Shown here: piece by piece, positions 61,550 to 64,000 of the stretch | Layout: every line of letters begins with the position of its first letter | How positions within the stretch are numbered: the first letter of the stretch is position 1 | Assembly: GCA_964589625.1 (NCBI GenBank) | Contig: CAZPSH010000002.1 | Span: forward strand, 122,215 to 186,214 | Length of the DNA stretch: 64,000 nucleotides | DNA from: JBFLVU01 sp964589625 | GTDB lineage: Bacteria; Acidobacteriota; UBA4820; DSQY01 | Direction of reading: 5' to 3' | Notes under the pieces: model-generated | The model's input: only the letters and a program-made list of their open reading frames with translations | Told to the model about the DNA's origin: nothing | Database searches by the model: none | Position numbers and translations under genes: made by a program

Positions 61550-61699
61550 CTACGGTCTCTGCAGCCGCGCGAACAGGTCGGCCGCCGGCCTCTTCAATCG
61601 GGCCAGATTGGCGTAGGCCACGGGCTCAAAACCGCGACCGCTCACGTGCACTCGGTAGTAGTTGATGCCTTGCCATACTGTCGGTGAACAGAGCGTCAT
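61550..61699 (-). CDS. 49-residue protein between GGCT-like and DUF499 genes
   Basis: A short gene that begins at ATG 61699, overlapping the stop of the upstream gene (ATGA), and ends at TAG 61550. Residues: MTLCSPTVWQGINYYRVHVSGRG, then FEPVAYANLARLKRPAADLFARLQRP. It has no known family, membrane helix or toxin motif. The tight overlap and 14-base gap to DUF499 argue that it is a real part of the operon. The size is below usual annotation limits. Confidence 0.6.
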   Translation of the reverse strand: MTLCSPTVWQGINYYRVHVSGRGFEPVAYANLARLKRPAADLFARLQRP

Positions 61700-62160
61700 C
61701 CGCTCACCTCGATCGCTTCGAGATCGCGGACATATTCCTCGGGAAGGTGCCAGTGGCGCGCTCCCGAAACTATGAGTTGCTTGTATTCGCTGTTTGGCAG
61801 GGGCGGATTCGGCTGCGGGTCGCCGAAATAGCTGCAGGCCGTCAGCGGGCGCTGCTCATCGCCGTCCAGCAGCACCAGACATTCTCGCCGCCAGTACGAG
61901 TTTTTCTCTCGTCCTGGTCTGTAACCCTCCGATAAATCCAGTTTGCCGACATCGAGATCCTCGATCTCGTAGACGACACCCCAGATTTTTCGGCCGCGTT
62001 CGCGCACCGCGTCGGCAACTCCACATCCGCGATTTACGGATTTCCGAGTGAACGCGAGCTTGTGGTCCGCGAGCAGGGCAACGCCCACGAAGCGCGCCGA
62101 CGAGCAGCGCTCCCGCATCTGCTGCCAATTCATGTTTGAGCCGTATGCGAAGTAGAGCAT
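61696..62160 (-). CDS. Gamma-glutamylcyclotransferase (GGCT/AIG2-like) fold protein
   Basis: A 154-residue protein from ATG 62160 (AGGTGA upstream). The open frame continues upstream but in non-coding composition. The GGCT motif YFAYGSNM at residues 3-10 and the acid/base Glu78 in LDLSEGYRPG are conserved; the rest (WGVVYEIEDLDVGKLD...) fits the small beta-barrel. It lies 4 bases after the methylase stop and overlaps the 49-residue gene, so it is an operon member. Enzymatically it could release 5-oxoproline from gamma-glutamyl peptides, but its role beside a DNA methylase and ATPase is unexplained. Confidence 0.8.
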   Translation of the reverse strand: MLYFAYGSNMNWQQMRERCSSARFVGVALLADHKLAFTRKSVNRGCGVADAVRERGRKIWGVVYEIEDLDVGKLDLSEGYRPGREKNSYWRRECLVLLDGDEQRPLTACSYFGDPQPNPPLPNSEYKQLIVSGARHWHLPEEYVRDLEAIEVSG

Positions 62161-62164
62161 CGGT

Positions 62165-64000
62165 TCACCTCGGCACCGCGAGAAGCATCGCGTCGAGCAG
62201 ACGCTTTTCCTCACTACCCTTAGGGTACAACGCGGAAAGCGCGTTGGCGAGGCGCAGGAAGTCCGGGCTCCGGTCCTGCTCGGCCTTGAGCAACGCGCGC
62301 AAGGCATGGGTGCGGCCGGAGGATTGGAGCAACATCGCGGCATGCACGCGGTCGAGTGTCGTCGCCCCTGCCTGCGCCGAAGCTTCGGCAGGCAGGTCGT
62401 GCGCCATGGCGGGATCGGGTGCGGCAACGGCCGCTGAGGCCCGCCGCCCGCGCCCTTTGCGGGGGCGGATCGCCGGCGGTGCGTCTGGCTCGGGAAAGAG
62501 GGAAAGCTGAGGACTCCTGCCGAAGGCCGCGTCTTCTTCGATGCGCGCGGCCACGGCCTGTGCGCCATCCTCGCCGAAGAGTTGCTTCGCCCTCTCCGCA
62601 ATCGGTAGAAGCCATACGACGCCCTTTTTCGTCTCGATCACGCGGCCTTCCCACTTGGGCAGCTCGATGCCGAGCGGCTGGGCGAAGCGGCGCACCACGT
62701 CGAAAATGAGCGTGAACCCTTTGGGCTTGCTGCGCAAGCCGCCCTCCTCGTCCTCCACGTCGTCCGTTTCCTCCCCCTCCGCGCTCTCCGCGTCTCCGCG
62801 GTGAGACTCTTCTCCGTTGGTGCTCTGGAGCGTCCAGAGGAAGAGCGCCGTGAGCCGGGCGTCCTCCTCCACGGCGCCCGCCGCCCCGTTACGCGCCTTC
62901 GCCTCGGCGGTGCCGAGCACCTGCCCGAGCGCGGCCCGGCCAACCACCTCCCAGACCTTGGCCAGGTACTCGTCGAGCTTGACCTCGCGCCCCTCCGCGG
63001 TCTCTACCTTCGTGTAGCGGCTGAAGATTTCGAGCGCCGGCCCGATGCAGGCGAAGACGAGGTCCGCGCCGCGCACGCCTTCGCTCTGCAGGCGCTCCAT
63101 CCAGTCGCCGACGCGGTTCGGAAGCTCGCGCAGTACATCGGCCCAGTCGCCGACGCCAGCGCCGTCGAAGCGCGGACGACAGATGAGGTGGACGCTCGTG
63201 GCCAGGGCGGCGGAATCGCGGGCGCGAAGACGATTACCAGCCTCCGTGGCGAGCGGCCAAGACCCAGTGACGGTCCATCCACCTCGTATCAATCCTGACA
63301 AAAGGGCTTCCCAGCCCTCGGTCGTCTTGTGGGCAAACACCACAGCGGCAACGCCATCGTCGACAAGTACTCTTCGACCCTCTGCAAACGCTCGCGCCAT
63401 CACACTCTCAAACCATGCTCGAGTCTTGGGCTCACCGTTTGCAACCTTGGTTTCATCTTGAACAGCTTCACGCGTCTTTGGTGACAGCAAGTTCTCGCCA
63501 TCGAAAGGGTCACTGACAAGTGATCGTGTCCTGCTTCGCTTGAGCCAGACAAGAAAGAAGTCCGACAGGTCTGCGTATGGAACTGCGTCATAGTATGGTG
63601 GGTCGGTAAACCAGACGCCGACTGAGTCATCCGGCAAAGGATGTGCCGTCGCGTCGCATTGCTCGACCTGTGCGACCCTGCCCTTCGTTCCGACTTCGAT
63701 GACCTTAGCAACAGCATCGATTGCGCTGGACCAGCTGCGGGATGCGTCCGCGAGATAATTCGATTCGCCGAAATCCCACACGATCGGCAATGCTTGCCGA
63801 GCAAAGACGTGTTTTACCTCCTCACCTGAAGCGAGCCAGCCCGAAACCGACGCGCTTCCGTCGGCGACACGATCAACCGAGACAGCTAGGAAATCCCGCA
63901 GATTGCCCTTCACAACAGCAGCACATCGAGCGAACTGTATCAGCCCCACCTTCTGCCTCGCCGTGAACAGATCGCCCCATTTCAACATGCCGTAGCGCTG
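62165..64000 (-). CDS. DUF1156/COG1743-type DNA methyltransferase (5' partial)
   Basis: The open frame continues past base 64000 (upstream codons read QRYG before the internal ATG 63988), so the N-terminal DUF1156 region and SAM motif I lie outside. The visible part holds the adenine-methylase catalytic motif IV DPPYYDAVPYADLSDFFLVWLKR, followed by VSDPFDGENL, an Arg-rich middle and a C-terminal domain (LTLIFDVVRRFAQPLGIELPKWEGRVIETKKGVVWLLPI) seen in COG1743 proteins. It ends four bases before the GGCT-like ATG. A restriction or anti-phage role is inferred from family and neighbour content. Confidence 0.85.
   Translation of the reverse strand, partial: QRYGMLKWGDLFTARQKVGLIQFARCAAVVKGNLRDFLAVSVDRVADGSASVSGWLASGEEVKHVFARQALPIVWDFGESNYLADASRSWSSAIDAVAKVIEVGTKGRVAQVEQCDATAHPLPDDSVGVWFTDPPYYDAVPYADLSDFFLVWLKRSRTRSLVSDPFDGENLLSPKTREAVQDETKVANGEPKTRAWFESVMARAFAEGRRVLVDDGVAAVVFAHKTTEGWEALLSGLIRGGWTVTGSWPLATEAGNRLRARDSAALATSVHLICRPRFDGAGVGDWADVLRELPNRVGDWMERLQSEGVRGADLVFACIGPALEIFSRYTKVETAEGREVKLDEYLAKVWEVVGRAALGQVLGTAEAKARNGAAGAVEEDARLTALFLWTLQSTNGEESHRGDAESAEGEETDDVEDEEGGLRSKPKGFTLIFDVVRRFAQPLGIELPKWEGRVIETKKGVVWLLPIAERAKQLFGEDGAQAVAARIEEDAAFGRSPQLSLFPEPDAPPAIRPRKGRGRRASAAVAAPDPAMAHDLPAEASAQAGATTLDRVHAAMLLQSSGRTHALRALLKAEQDRSPDFLRLANALSALYPKGSEEKRLLDAMLLAVPR

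Noticed and set aside
1..64000. CRISPR arrays
   Set aside because: No regularly spaced direct repeats were seen. The TGTGGCGGA array has irregular spacing and both orientations.

Overview
The window is about 64 kb of GC-rich DNA from a diderm bacterium. It carries an LPS-transport locus (an LptC/LptA-type fusion and LptB), sigma-54, a phosphotransferase regulatory cascade with HPr kinase, Lon/Hsp20/NrdR, a rhomboid protease, chemotaxis genes and large PKD-repeat surface proteins. The mix of a ParA-like/RodZ-like fusion, DUF4388, DUF1844, GCS2-type glutamate-cysteine ligase and HprK-RapZ-RpoN-Lpt synteny fits Acidobacteriota or a neighbouring deltaproteobacterial-type phylum (Myxococcota/Desulfobacterota). 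This is inference from gene content, not a phylogeny.

Positions 1-49020 are a dense chromosomal backbone. From left to right it holds: a degenerate MinD/ParA-like fusion and a glutamate-cysteine ligase; tandem promoters driving a 1,616-residue secreted PKD protein closed by a strong terminator; a lipoprotein followed by two coupled histidine kinases (the second is REC-PAS-kinase); convergent HAD hydrolase and polyprenyl synthase; rhomboid plus a short NFACT/RqcH-like protein; a binding protein, chemoreceptor, CheW and DeoC-like operon; nrdR-hsp20-lon; a minus-strand membrane/DUF4388/TPR/DUF1844/ABC exporter cluster; a secreted amidase; EpmA; and a long minus-strand operon lptCA-lptB-rpoN-hpf-hprK-rapZ-EIIA-HPr-EI with a well-formed sigma-70 promoter. 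No sugar-specific PTS permease is visible, so this PTS looks regulatory. A TM-helix channel-like protein, a 5' fragment of a group II intron sitting exactly behind a terminator, and a secreted alkaline phosphatase follow.

A tRNA-Asn(GTT) gene at 48944-49020 is the likely boundary of an accessory region that fills the rest of the window. Genes there are almost all on the minus strand. They comprise a broken hisC fragment, small orphan genes with a duplicated ribosome-binding cassette, a shortened VirD4/TraG-like coupling protein, a MOBP-like relaxase with MobC, a candidate oriT of strong inverted repeats, an array of TGTGGCGGA iteron-like repeats, a frameshifted DUF3631 helicase-like gene, a primase-polymerase and an excisionase-type HTH protein. 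Together they look like a decayed integrated plasmid or mobilizable element. No integrase was found in the window.

The far right (58.8-64 kb) carries a tightly coupled operon: DUF1156-type DNA methyltransferase (running off the window), a gamma-glutamylcyclotransferase-fold protein, a 49-residue protein and a DUF499 AAA-type ATPase. Methylase/ATPase pairs of this kind are known neighbours in predicted defence islands. The insertion of the cyclotransferase-fold and tiny proteins with overlapping stop/start codons makes it the best candidate for an incompletely described system here.
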